A stretch of DNA of 28,955 nt. It comes from an uncultured Veillonella sp. GTDB taxonomy: Bacteria > Bacillota > Negativicutes > Veillonellales > Veillonellaceae. Below are positions 1 through 7,177 of this stretch, piece after piece. The position numbers and the translations under genes are program-made. The notes beneath the pieces are model-generated. The model did not search any database. It saw only the letters and a program-made list of their open reading frames with translations, and was not told where the DNA came from. Each line of letters starts with the position of its first letter. Position 1 is the first letter of the stretch. Where the stretch lies: positions 1 through 28,955 of the forward strand of contig NZ_CAKPTN010000004.1 of the NCBI RefSeq assembly GCF_934190855.1. Direction: 5' to 3'.

Positions 1-947
1 GCATATTGCTTATGGAGTTCGTCCACTAATGTCTTAGCTTGATCTACAGTGACTTGTCGTTTGCTTGGTGCAAATACAAGGCCCATGTAGTCTGGCTTAG
101 CCTCTACTACAGTAGGGATTGTTTCCACCTTGGAGATGCCGCACATCTTAACCTTTGGTGTGTAGTAGGTTGGGCCATAGAGATATGCTAGTTTCTCCAC
201 CTTGTTAGGAGAGCGCATAAAGGTTTCACCCATCAAGGCTACGCCGATGTTATTATCACGCAACACTTGGATATCCTCTGGCGTTTCTAAACCGCTTTCA
301 GATACGAAGATCACATCATCTTGAACGAGATTGCGCAAGCGCACACTGTTTTGTACGTCTACTGTGAAGTCTTTCAAATTGCGGTTGTTAACGCCAATAA
401 TGCGAGCCCCACAATCGATGGCCATTTGCACCTCCTGCTCATCGTGAGCCTCTACTAAAGAGGATAAGCCAAGAGAGTCGGCTAGTTCACGGAATTTAGT
501 CAATGTAGGCACATCTAGGCATGCACAGATTAATAGGATTGCACTAGCGCCCCACACCTTTGCTTGGTAGATTTGGTATTCATCGATGATGAAGTCTTTA
601 CGTAGTACAGGAATTTTTACGGTACTAGCGATTTCTTGCAAGTATTTTTTGTCCCCTTTAAAGAAGTCAGGCTCAGTCAAAACAGAGATAGCTGCAGCAC
701 CAGCCACTTCATATTCTTTAGCGATGTCTAAATAGGGAAAATGCTCAGCGATAATGCCTTTAGATGGAGATGCCTTCTTCACTTCGCAAATGAAGTTAAA
801 GTCTTGCTGGCGAAGGGCTGCTTCAAAAGGAAATCCTGTATCAGATGGTAATGCTAAGGCCGCTGCTTTCACAGCCTCAGGCGTTTCCACCGCTTTTTCT
901 TGGGCTACGCGAACTTTAGTAGCCTCTACAATCTTATCTAAAATCAA
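1..947 (-). CDS. trpCF: Bifunctional indole-3-glycerol-phosphate synthase / phosphoribosylanthranilate isomerase (TrpC-TrpF fusion), 3' end cut by window edge
   Basis: Catalyses two cytoplasmic tryptophan-pathway steps: isomerisation of phosphoribosylanthranilate (TrpF) and ring closure to indole-glycerol phosphate (TrpC). I translated it by hand from the minus strand. Residues 1 to about 260 are TrpC, starting MILDKIVEATKVRV and carrying EVKKASPSKG near residue 55 with the catalytic lysine region. The frame runs without a stop into TrpF at KVKMCGIS (about residues 265-272), followed by GLVFAPSKRQV. Only about 50 residues of TrpF are inside the window. Start chosen: TTG at 947, preceded by AGAGGT seven bases upstream inside the end of trpD; no in-frame ATG is nearby. 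This TTG lies in the same frame as trpD, separated from its TAA stop by one CCA codon, so the two genes are tightly coupled. The same domain order is fused in E. coli TrpC. trpB and trpA would be expected beyond position 1. Confidence 0.93.
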   Translation of the reverse strand, partial: MILDKIVEATKVRVAQEKAVETPEAVKAAALALPSDTGFPFEAALRQQDFNFICEVKKASPSKGIIAEHFPYLDIAKEYEVAGAAAISVLTEPDFFKGDKKYLQEIASTVKIPVLRKDFIIDEYQIYQAKVWGASAILLICACLDVPTLTKFRELADSLGLSSLVEAHDEQEVQMAIDCGARIIGVNNRNLKDFTVDVQNSVRLRNLVQDDVIFVSESGLETPEDIQVLRDNNIGVALMGETFMRSPNKVEKLAYLYGPTYYTPKVKMCGISKVETIPTVVEAKPDYMGLVFAPSKRQVTVDQAKTLVDELHKQY

Positions 948-950
948 TGG

Positions 951-1961
951 TTATACCTCTTGTGTGGCTTTCACAAACTGTTCCATTGTAGCAAGAGCCT
1001 TGCCAGAGTCGATCATATTTTTCGCCTCTTCAATACCCTCTGCTAATGTAATGCCATCTTTTGCTAGGTAAATCGCCATACCAGCGTTAAGAAGAACGGC
1101 TGTGCGTTTACCACCTTGCTCACCACCGAGAACGCGGCGTGTAATCTCAGCATTTACTGTTGCATCGCCACCTTCGAGCTCAGTTTTATCAGCGTATTCG
1201 AAACCATATTCTTTAGGATCGAATTCGTAGCTTGTGAAAGCTCCATTATTAATTTCGCATACGTACGTTTTGTTAGTTGCCGTAATCTCATCAAGACCGT
1301 CGAAGCCGTGTACCACAGCACCGCGTTTAACCCCAAGGTTAGCCAATACACGAGCCAATGGTTCTACCAAAGATTTATCGTACACACCCATCAACTCTAC
1401 GGTAGCGCCTGCTGGGTTCGCCAAAGGTCCAAGGATGTTGAATACGGTACGAACGCCTAATGCTTTACGTACAGGGCCTGCATACTTCATCGCTTGGTGA
1501 TATACAGGAGCAAACATGAAGCACATATTTGCTTTATTAAGAACTGCTTCGTTTTGGTCGCCGTTAAGCTCTAATTTAGCACCTAATGCTTCGATCAAAT
1601 CAGCAGCGCCACATTTACTAGATACACTGCGGTTACCATGTTTTGCTACAGGAATACCTGCAGCGGAAATAATGAAACCAGATGTAGTAGAAATATTGAA
1701 CGTATTAGCTTCGTCGCCGCCAGTACCTACGATTTCTACAACAGTACCGTCATGAGGCACAGAACCAGCCTTCTCGCGCATAACCTCAGCGAAAGCTGTA
1801 ACCTCATCTACAGTAGGGCCTTTTGCTGCTAGGGCGCATAAGAAACCAGCCATAGGAACCTCGGCTACCTCGCCGCTCATAATCTTGTTCATTGTATCTT
1901 TAGCAAGGTCGTAGGATAAATCTTGACCATGCGTTACTGCATATAATGCGTCTTTAATCAT
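951..1961 (-). CDS. trpD: Anthranilate phosphoribosyltransferase
   Basis: Transfers the phosphoribosyl group of PRPP to anthranilate, second step of tryptophan synthesis, in the cytoplasm. The 336-residue product has the normal family length. The PRPP-binding glycine-rich motif GTGGDEANTFNIST is at residues 79-92 and KHGNRSVSSKCG at 107-118, both diagnostic of TrpD. The ATG at 1961 has AAGGAG eight to nine bases upstream, so the start is secure. It stands alone, not fused to TrpG as in enterobacteria. Upstream it is separated from trpG by about 340 bases that hold a large palindromic element, which is unusual inside a biosynthetic operon. Downstream it is followed at once by trpCF, in the same frame. 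Expression should depend on the T-box leader ahead of trpE unless the intergenic region holds a promoter; I saw no convincing one. Confidence 0.96.
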   Translation of the reverse strand: MIKDALYAVTHGQDLSYDLAKDTMNKIMSGEVAEVPMAGFLCALAAKGPTVDEVTAFAEVMREKAGSVPHDGTVVEIVGTGGDEANTFNISTTSGFIISAAGIPVAKHGNRSVSSKCGAADLIEALGAKLELNGDQNEAVLNKANMCFMFAPVYHQAMKYAGPVRKALGVRTVFNILGPLANPAGATVELMGVYDKSLVEPLARVLANLGVKRGAVVHGFDGLDEITATNKTYVCEINNGAFTSYEFDPKEYGFEYADKTELEGGDATVNAEITRRVLGGEQGGKRTAVLLNAGMAIYLAKDGITLAEGIEEAKNMIDSGKALATMEQFVKATQEV

Positions 1962-1972
1962 TTTAAATCTCC

Positions 1973-2147
1973 TTTTGAGGATATCTATTAAATTAATACC
2001 ATTCTACTTAGTCGGTAACGATTGGGTCATGCCCTCAGCCTCCAAGAGGCCACCCCCCCGCTATGCGGGGCGCCAAGTCGGCTTCGCACATAACCCAATC
2101 GTACCTATCCGGCTAAAATCATACCAATTTAATAGATATCCCTCAAA
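1973..2147. repeat. Long imperfect palindromic element (MITE/BIME-like) inside the trp operon
   Basis: The ends are inverted copies of each other. TTTGAGGATATCTATTAAAT at the left pairs with the complementary ATTTAATAGATATCCCTCAAA at the right, with one extra base. The inner arms share ACGATTGGGT(C/T)ATG in inverted orientation. Nested in the centre are two perfect short hairpins: GCCTC-CAA-GAGGC at 2038-2050 and CCCCGC-TAT-GCGGGG at 2056-2070. A GC-rich core within AT-rich arms is unlike the flanking genes. It could be a non-autonomous mobile element, an intergenic repeat family, or a cruciform/RNA stem affecting operon expression. There is no coding capacity of note. Whether other copies exist cannot be seen here; none is present elsewhere in this window. 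Confidence 0.75.
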
Positions 2148-2160
2148 CAAACTATTACCA

Positions 2161-2300
2161 AATGATCCTGCGCATTATATGGAGTAACGCACAGGTCATT
2201 TCTTTATGTGGGGGCCACTTGGAGTTCCGAGAGACCTTATTTTTGCCTCAACGTGCTTGCACTTAAGAATAGCCCCTCGAATACCTAAATTAGACAGTAG
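2161..2300. other. trpG-trpD intergenic remainder with a second inverted repeat
   Basis: Between the big palindrome and the trpG stop there are 140 bases without a credible gene. Positions 2161-2200 form an imperfect inverted repeat: AATGATCCTGCGCATTA against TAACGCACAGGTCATT, with a seven-base loop. The rest (2201-2300) has only weak pairings such as GTGC-TT-GCAC. It lacks a U-run on the minus strand, so it does not look like an ordinary intrinsic terminator. It may be a decayed part of the same inserted element. Confidence 0.45.
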
Positions 2301-2867
2301 CTATTTTTCTAAGAAATTACGAATCATTTGTTCCCCGTTCGGTGTCATGATAGATTCCGGATGGAATTGCACGCCGTAGATTGGGTAGTCTTTGTGTTCT
2401 ACGCTCATTACTTCGCCGTCGTCTGTAATGGATGTGACGATGAGTTCGCTTGGCATAGTTTCGTCTACGATTGCCAAGGAGTGGTAGCGAGCGACTTCAA
2501 ATTGTTCAGGTACGCCTTTAAGGATTTTGGATGGGTGTACTTGTTTGGCTACGCTTTGTTTGCCGTGCATAACTTGTTTTGCGTAGGAAACGGTGCCGCC
2601 GAATACTTCGCCGATGGCTTGGTGGCCTAGGCATACGCCGAGGATTGGGAATTCACCTTTGCATTCGCGCAATAGGTCTTCATATACGCCCGCATCAGCT
2701 GGTCTACCAGGTCCTGGTGAAAGTATCACGTAATCTGGTTTCAAAGCGCGGATTTCTTCAACTGTTAATTCATCACTGCGAATGACTTTAATATCTGGAT
2801 CGATAGAGCCTACTAATTGGTATAAATTGAAGGAGAAGCTATCGTAATTATCTATAAGGAGTACCAT
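2301..2867 (-). CDS. trpG: Anthranilate synthase component II (glutamine amidotransferase)
   Basis: Class I glutamine amidotransferase that supplies ammonia to TrpE for anthranilate synthesis from chorismate. The 188 residues match the stand-alone TrpG/PabA length. Visible motifs are DNYDSFSFNLYQ at 6-17, the oxyanion-loop region LSPGPGRP at 49-56, the nucleophile Cys79 in GVCLGHQ, and the His169/Glu171 pair in FHPES. The start ATG overlaps the trpE stop by one base (TAATG) with AGGAGG just upstream, indicating translational coupling and a TrpE-TrpG complex made in equal amounts. Such a subunit can also serve PabB for folate synthesis. The operon position makes tryptophan the main role, but a shared role is possible because no separate pabA is visible here. 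Confidence 0.96.
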   Translation of the reverse strand: MVLLIDNYDSFSFNLYQLVGSIDPDIKVIRSDELTVEEIRALKPDYVILSPGPGRPADAGVYEDLLRECKGEFPILGVCLGHQAIGEVFGGTVSYAKQVMHGKQSVAKQVHPSKILKGVPEQFEVARYHSLAIVDETMPSELIVTSITDDGEVMSVEHKDYPIYGVQFHPESIMTPNGEQMIRNFLEK

Positions 2868-4336
2868 TATTCTACCTCCTGTGCATCTGTAATTGCGGAA
2901 ATCATGGATTGGCCTTTGATCAATGTTTCATTGTATTCACTAGCAGGAACGCTATCGCGAACGATACCAGCACCAGCGCGAACATAGACCTTGCCGCCTT
3001 TATTCATAGCCATACGGATACCGATACATACGTCCATGTTACCGGAGAAATCAATGTAACCTACAGCGCCGCCGTATACGCCGCGTGGGCTTTTTTCTAG
3101 TTCGTGTAAAATCTCGATAGCACGAATTTTAGGAGCACCAGACAAGGTGCCTGCTGGCAAGGTAGCACCGATAGCGTCGAGGGCATCTTTGCCGTCTTGA
3201 ATGTCACCGCTTACAGTAGATGTAATGTGAATTACATGGGAGAAACGTTGCAACATATGTAAGGCTTCAACTTTTACGGAACCGAATTTAGAAATCTTAC
3301 CTAAGTCGTTACGGCCAAGGTCAACGAGCATATTATGTTCAGCCAATTCTTTTTCGTCGTTGATAAGTTTTTCTTCAATGGCAAGGTCCTCTGCTTCGTT
3401 TTTACCACGGCGCATAGTACCTGCAATTGGGAAGGTGTACATTTTGCCATCTGTCAATTTTACCAATGTTTCTGGAGAAGCACCTGTAAGCTCTACATCT
3501 CCGCCAGATAGGTAGAACATGTATGGAGATGGGTTCAATGTACGCAATACGCGGTACGCATTTAACAAGCTGCCTTCAAACTCAGCTTCGCGGCGGTTAG
3601 ATACAACACATTGGAAGATATCCCCTTCCTTGATGTAGTGTTGTGTCTTTTTAACAACCTCTTCGAATTCATCCTTTGTAAATTCAGAAGTGAATTCTGT
3701 TTTAAGGATCCCTTTTGGAATATCCGCCTCTTTACCATTTACAACGAGATCAGCTAATGCTTTCAACTCCAGCTCAGCCTTGTAGTAGTTGCGTTCTAAA
3801 TCGTTTGTGCTAATGTTAGCAATCAAGTAGATTTTATTTTTGTAATGATCGAAAGCAATAACCTTATCAAAGAGCATAAGGTCTACATCGTTTACCATAG
3901 CAGAGTCATCATCTGGCGTAGGGAAATCTAGTGTTGGCTCGATATAACGAATGTATTCACAAGCAAAGTAACCTACAAAGCCACCTGTGAAGGTTGGTAA
4001 CTCTTCTAAACGAGGGCTTTTATATTGGCTTAAAATATTGCGAATTTCTGCAGCAGGGTCAGAGCACTCAAAAGTACGTGTTGTACCATCTTTAATGGTC
4101 ATTTTATGATTTTTGCAAAAGAGCTCAATCTTAGGGTCGTAGCCCAAGAAGGAGTAACGGCCCCAATGATTACTATTATCTGCACTTTCAAGCAAGTACG
4201 TATGACTACTCACTTGTTTTAACGCTTTCAACACGCTAATCGGTGTGCGTACGTCGGATAAAATTTCCATATATACAGGCACGATATCGTAGCCCGGTGC
4301 GATAGCTTTCACACGGTCAAGACTAGGGAAAATCAT
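2867..4336 (-). CDS. trpE: Anthranilate synthase component I
   Basis: Chorismate-binding catalytic subunit that makes anthranilate with ammonia from TrpG, the first committed step to tryptophan. With the start at 4336 it is 489 residues, normal for the family. The N-terminal LLES motif (residues 48-51) is the element known to bind tryptophan for feedback inhibition, so allosteric control is probable. The C-terminal chorismate-binding domain carries LTGASPETLV, LGRNDLGKI and GTLSGAPKIRA. I chose the ATG at 4336 because GGAGG lies five bases upstream. The frame is open to 4384, but those 16 extra codons would be read through the 3' arm and U-run of the T-box terminator. First gene of the operon; overlaps trpG by one base. 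Confidence 0.96.
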   Translation of the reverse strand: MIFPSLDRVKAIAPGYDIVPVYMEILSDVRTPISVLKALKQVSSHTYLLESADNSNHWGRYSFLGYDPKIELFCKNHKMTIKDGTTRTFECSDPAAEIRNILSQYKSPRLEELPTFTGGFVGYFACEYIRYIEPTLDFPTPDDDSAMVNDVDLMLFDKVIAFDHYKNKIYLIANISTNDLERNYYKAELELKALADLVVNGKEADIPKGILKTEFTSEFTKDEFEEVVKKTQHYIKEGDIFQCVVSNRREAEFEGSLLNAYRVLRTLNPSPYMFYLSGGDVELTGASPETLVKLTDGKMYTFPIAGTMRRGKNEAEDLAIEEKLINDEKELAEHNMLVDLGRNDLGKISKFGSVKVEALHMLQRFSHVIHITSTVSGDIQDGKDALDAIGATLPAGTLSGAPKIRAIEILHELEKSPRGVYGGAVGYIDFSGNMDVCIGIRMAMNKGGKVYVRAGAGIVRDSVPASEYNETLIKGQSMISAITDAQEVE

Positions 4337-4360
4337 GAGAACCTCCATCTGGCATTTGCC

Positions 4361-4690
4361 AATAAAAAAACTCGCCCATGACAATATAACGTCAAGGACG
4401 AGTTTATAGTTCTATTATTACAATACAGTTGTATTATGCTATAAATCGCGGTACCACCTTGTTTGAATGCAGTGCATTCCCCTTTCGCAGGATACTAACA
4501 TATCCCTCACGACTAACGCTCGTGTGACGTCGCACCATACTAGGAATGAAAGTTCATTCTGTTCCATGCGCCCTCGGTGGTCCATTTAATAAGCTGCGTA
4601 CTACGGGTTCTCAGCTAATCCCGCTCTCTGTGAGTGCATTTCCTATTTTTATCTCCACCTCATCGGTTTCTTTAGGCGAGTATAAAATTA
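4361..4690 (-). promoter_or_regulatory. Tryptophan T-box leader (tRNA-Trp-sensing riboswitch)
   Basis: The untranslated leader of trpE contains the hallmark T-box sequence AAGGTGGTACCGCG at 4447-4460 (minus strand). Upstream are Stem I elements: GAGAGCGGG...GAGAACCCG and AGTACGCAG. The specifier loop reads AAATGGACC, with the UGG tryptophan codon at 4582-4584 followed by the usual purine. A terminator follows at 4363-4403. Known mechanism: uncharged tRNA-Trp pairs with the specifier and with UGGU of the T-box bulge, stabilising the antiterminator and allowing trp transcription; charged tRNA leaves the terminator to form. The left boundary is the terminator; the right boundary is estimated from the promoter. 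Confidence 0.93.
4363..4403 (-). terminator. T-box attenuator terminator of the trp operon
   Basis: On the minus strand ACTCGTCCTTGAC (4391-4403) pairs with GTCATGGGCGAGT (4370-4382) around an eight-base loop. A run of seven U follows, ending about 25 bases before the trpE start codon. The 13-bp stem has two non-Watson-Crick positions. Its 5' part would compete with the T-box antiterminator. Confidence 0.9.
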
Positions 4691-4697
4691 TAATCTG

Positions 4698-4727
4698 ATT
4701 ATAATGTTTCTATAGAATGAAAGTCAA
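4698..4727 (-). promoter_or_regulatory. Promoter of the trp operon
   Basis: Minus strand: TTGACT (-35, 4722-4727) and a perfect TATAAT (-10, 4698-4703) with an 18-base spacer. This places transcription start near 4690, immediately ahead of T-box Stem I. The position fits the leader exactly. Confidence 0.75.
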
Positions 4728-4836
4728 GGAAAATCTTAACTTTCACCTTATCCTTAGATTCATCAATCATATAATATCGTTACTTGTAATAAAATAATAT
4801 ATCCCTATTTACCTTAGCAAATTCAGAATATTTATA

Positions 4837-4866
4837 TTGTTTTCCCCTAAATACTAATAGTATACT
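4837..4866 (+). promoter_or_regulatory. Candidate promoter for the Sel1-repeat gene
   Basis: TTGTTT at 4837-4842 and TATACT at 4861-4866 with an 18-base spacer, about 50 bases ahead of the ATG at 4918. It is divergent from the trp promoter. The AT-rich stretch 4728-4836 between the two promoters shows no gene and no clear operator. Confidence 0.45.
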
Positions 4867-4917
4867 GAAATTACATATGTTATCAGCTTCTACTGATTAT
4901 TATGAGGAGGAGAGAGA

Positions 4918-7146
4918 ATGAGTTTTTATTTTACTGATCAAATACAGCAGTCTTTCAATAAAATATTCCATCAATGTAATAAAGATATTGCTTGGGCAGG
5001 CAAGGCTGAGCTTGATGCCCTAGTGAAATTGGACGAGGAAGGTCAAAAGATTCCAGGTATCGGCGATGCGTATGCTATTTTGGCGCGCGTTTATTCTGGC
5101 CCTCAGTTCACATGGATTGAAGCAGGTTTTCCTGAGGATGATACTAAAGCGTATAGTTACTTACATACGGCCATCCGCAAAGGCAGTGCCATCGCTATTT
5201 TACAGGCTATGCGTACCTCTGGCGCCCTTACACCAACCATTGAAAAAGAGTTGCCTATGACAAAGGATCAAGCATTCCAGCGCGTCTATGAAGGCGCCCA
5301 AAAGGGTTGTTCCTACTGTGCCTACGCCATTGCCAATGTCTATCAATGGGGAGATTACCACATCTTACCGTCTGCCAAAAAGGTGGCTAATGAAGGTGAA
5401 CCATCTGGTGTTGTCCAATTCTTAAAAGGCCTATTTGTACAAGCAGATCAACGTAGATTAGCCAACAAGGTAAATGCTATTGCTCAACAATGGTTGCATA
5501 AATCTGCTGACGCAGGCCTTGTCATAGCGTACCGTAATCTGCGCGTCACCTATGTAGAGCAAGACAATAGAAGAATGGAAGAGCAAGTCATTTTTAAAGG
5601 AGCCGAAGCAGGTTTGCCACTCATGATGTATTTAGCAGGCGATATTTGTAAGTCTCGTGGAGAGCATGAACGAGCTCTCGAATATTTTGAGCGCGGCGCA
5701 GCCATGAATAATGGTATGTGTTTGCGTGAAGCTGCCGAATACTATGCAAAACCATGTGAATCTAACAAAAGAATCCCTCAAGATATTCAAAAGGCCCTCA
5801 AATACTACGAACGTGCCGCTATAAGCCCAGATCATTTAGACTTTAATGACCACGCTTATGTCACAATGCAAGCCATCATTCTTCGCACCTTGAATATCGA
5901 TGGTCAGTCTCAAGACTGGTCTCGCATCGCTCACTTATTGCAACAACCCGCCATTTACAATCTCGATGGTATTTGGCCATATCTGGCGTATGTATTTACT
6001 TTCAAAAAAGGTAATACTCCTGCTATAAGAACCGCCATAGAGTGCGTTAATCAGGCTAGCAAATGTTTCGATAGATACGGTAGTTATGACTATGCGGACC
6101 ATCTATGGCAACTGGCAGCGGGCTATTGCTACGAAACTGGTACCATTACAAAAGAACCTGATTTAGACCAAGCCGTTACGTTCTACGAGCATGCTCGTGA
6201 AAGCATCAACCGTCTCAACACGAGAAACGACAATTGGTTGGGCACTGGTGAGCCATTGGCAATTCCTGACGAAGCATCCGAGCGATTAGAAGCCTTTGAA
6301 CTTGTTGATGGACATTATCAGTACAAAGAAGGGATAACGCAATCTTCTACAACATGTAATCCAATGCCACCTGCTTGGCCTCAAAACTCCGTTGATGTAT
6401 TAGAAATCTTCGAGGACTCTACTACTGGTTGGCGCACTAATAAATACGACTGGAATTTCATCGAGCGCGAGTGGGATACACAAAAATATCTCAGCTTTAT
6501 CATCTATGATAATCGCCAATCCATAGAAAACGTAATTCACTATGTGTACAGTATCGTTATGTTCCACAACGAAGATAAAAATTCTTGTACTATCTATTTA
6601 TACGGCTACATTGAGGATACTACGGAACGCGATGAAACCTTGGAGCCTACGGTATATGAAATAAGATACTTTAAGGAGATGTCCATTCCACAAGGTCTCG
6701 CTTTAATTAAAGAATTCTATGATCATGCTACCTTGCCTGTTATTGATGAAAGCTGGGAGAAACAGTACAAAAATACTACGCCACCTCGAGAATACGTATT
6801 AACTTGCGACAACGATATTTTCTACCTCAATCAATATGAACTTTCCAATCAAATGATTAAGGATGCCTTAGAAGGCGTAGCCAATGGCAAGTATGATATC
6901 ATTGCGGTTCGCCCATCTAACCTCGACGCTCAAGGTATTAGCTACTTCATCGAGCGCGGAAAAGGTAAAAACTTACACATTTCTCTCTATATCACTATAG
7001 AAGACGACGTAGAAGATGACATCGTATATGGCTTTAAACGGGAGTCTAGCAACTTAACATCTATTAACTACTGGATCCAAGAATCTATAACAAGCAATAA
7101 ACTTCCTGACTTAAGCGATTGGGAAGAAGTTAAAAAGAAAGACTAA
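4918..7146 (+). CDS. Sel1-like (TPR-type) repeat protein with a duplicated C-terminal domain of unknown function
   Basis: 742 residues with no signal peptide, so probably cytoplasmic. The N-terminal two thirds is alpha-helical with Sel1/TPR-like repeats. The clearest are QAFQRVYEGAQKGCSYCAYA (residues 118-137), QWLHKSADAGLVIAYRNL (191-208), QVIFKGAEAGLPLMMYLAG (223-241), ALEYFERGAAMNNGMCLREA (253-272) and ALKYYERAAI (293-302). Such repeats form protein-binding solenoids. Residues from about 490 to 742 are different: beta-rich, acidic and built from two related units of about 120 residues. The ATG has GAGGAGGAG upstream. The MFS gene follows after 31 bases and is probably co-transcribed. I do not recognise a specific function. 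A binding or scaffold role is inferred, and the C-terminal units could be peptide- or effector-recognition domains. Confidence 0.8.
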   Translation: MSFYFTDQIQQSFNKIFHQCNKDIAWAGKAELDALVKLDEEGQKIPGIGDAYAILARVYSGPQFTWIEAGFPEDDTKAYSYLHTAIRKGSAIAILQAMRTSGALTPTIEKELPMTKDQAFQRVYEGAQKGCSYCAYAIANVYQWGDYHILPSAKKVANEGEPSGVVQFLKGLFVQADQRRLANKVNAIAQQWLHKSADAGLVIAYRNLRVTYVEQDNRRMEEQVIFKGAEAGLPLMMYLAGDICKSRGEHERALEYFERGAAMNNGMCLREAAEYYAKPCESNKRIPQDIQKALKYYERAAISPDHLDFNDHAYVTMQAIILRTLNIDGQSQDWSRIAHLLQQPAIYNLDGIWPYLAYVFTFKKGNTPAIRTAIECVNQASKCFDRYGSYDYADHLWQLAAGYCYETGTITKEPDLDQAVTFYEHARESINRLNTRNDNWLGTGEPLAIPDEASERLEAFELVDGHYQYKEGITQSSTTCNPMPPAWPQNSVDVLEIFEDSTTGWRTNKYDWNFIEREWDTQKYLSFIIYDNRQSIENVIHYVYSIVMFHNEDKNSCTIYLYGYIEDTTERDETLEPTVYEIRYFKEMSIPQGLALIKEFYDHATLPVIDESWEKQYKNTTPPREYVLTCDNDIFYLNQYELSNQMIKDALEGVANGKYDIIAVRPSNLDAQGISYFIERGKGKNLHISLYITIEDDVEDDIVYGFKRESSNLTSINYWIQESITSNKLPDLSDWEEVKKKD

Positions 7147-7177
7147 TAGTTAATTACAAGACTAAAGGAGGGATACT

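Noticed and set aside
951..1755. Overlapping plus- and minus-strand open frames within trpD (for example 1116-1460 and 1516-1755)
   Set aside because: They are antisense or shifted shadows of trpD, with no ribosome binding sites or recognisable domains.
1975..2187. Possible 70-codon plus-strand gene
   Set aside because: It lies entirely across the palindromic element, has no ribosome binding site and a composition dictated by the repeat.
4337..4384. Upstream extension of trpE by 16 codons
   Set aside because: It would be translated through the T-box terminator stem and U-run; the ATG at 4336 has a well-placed GGAGG.
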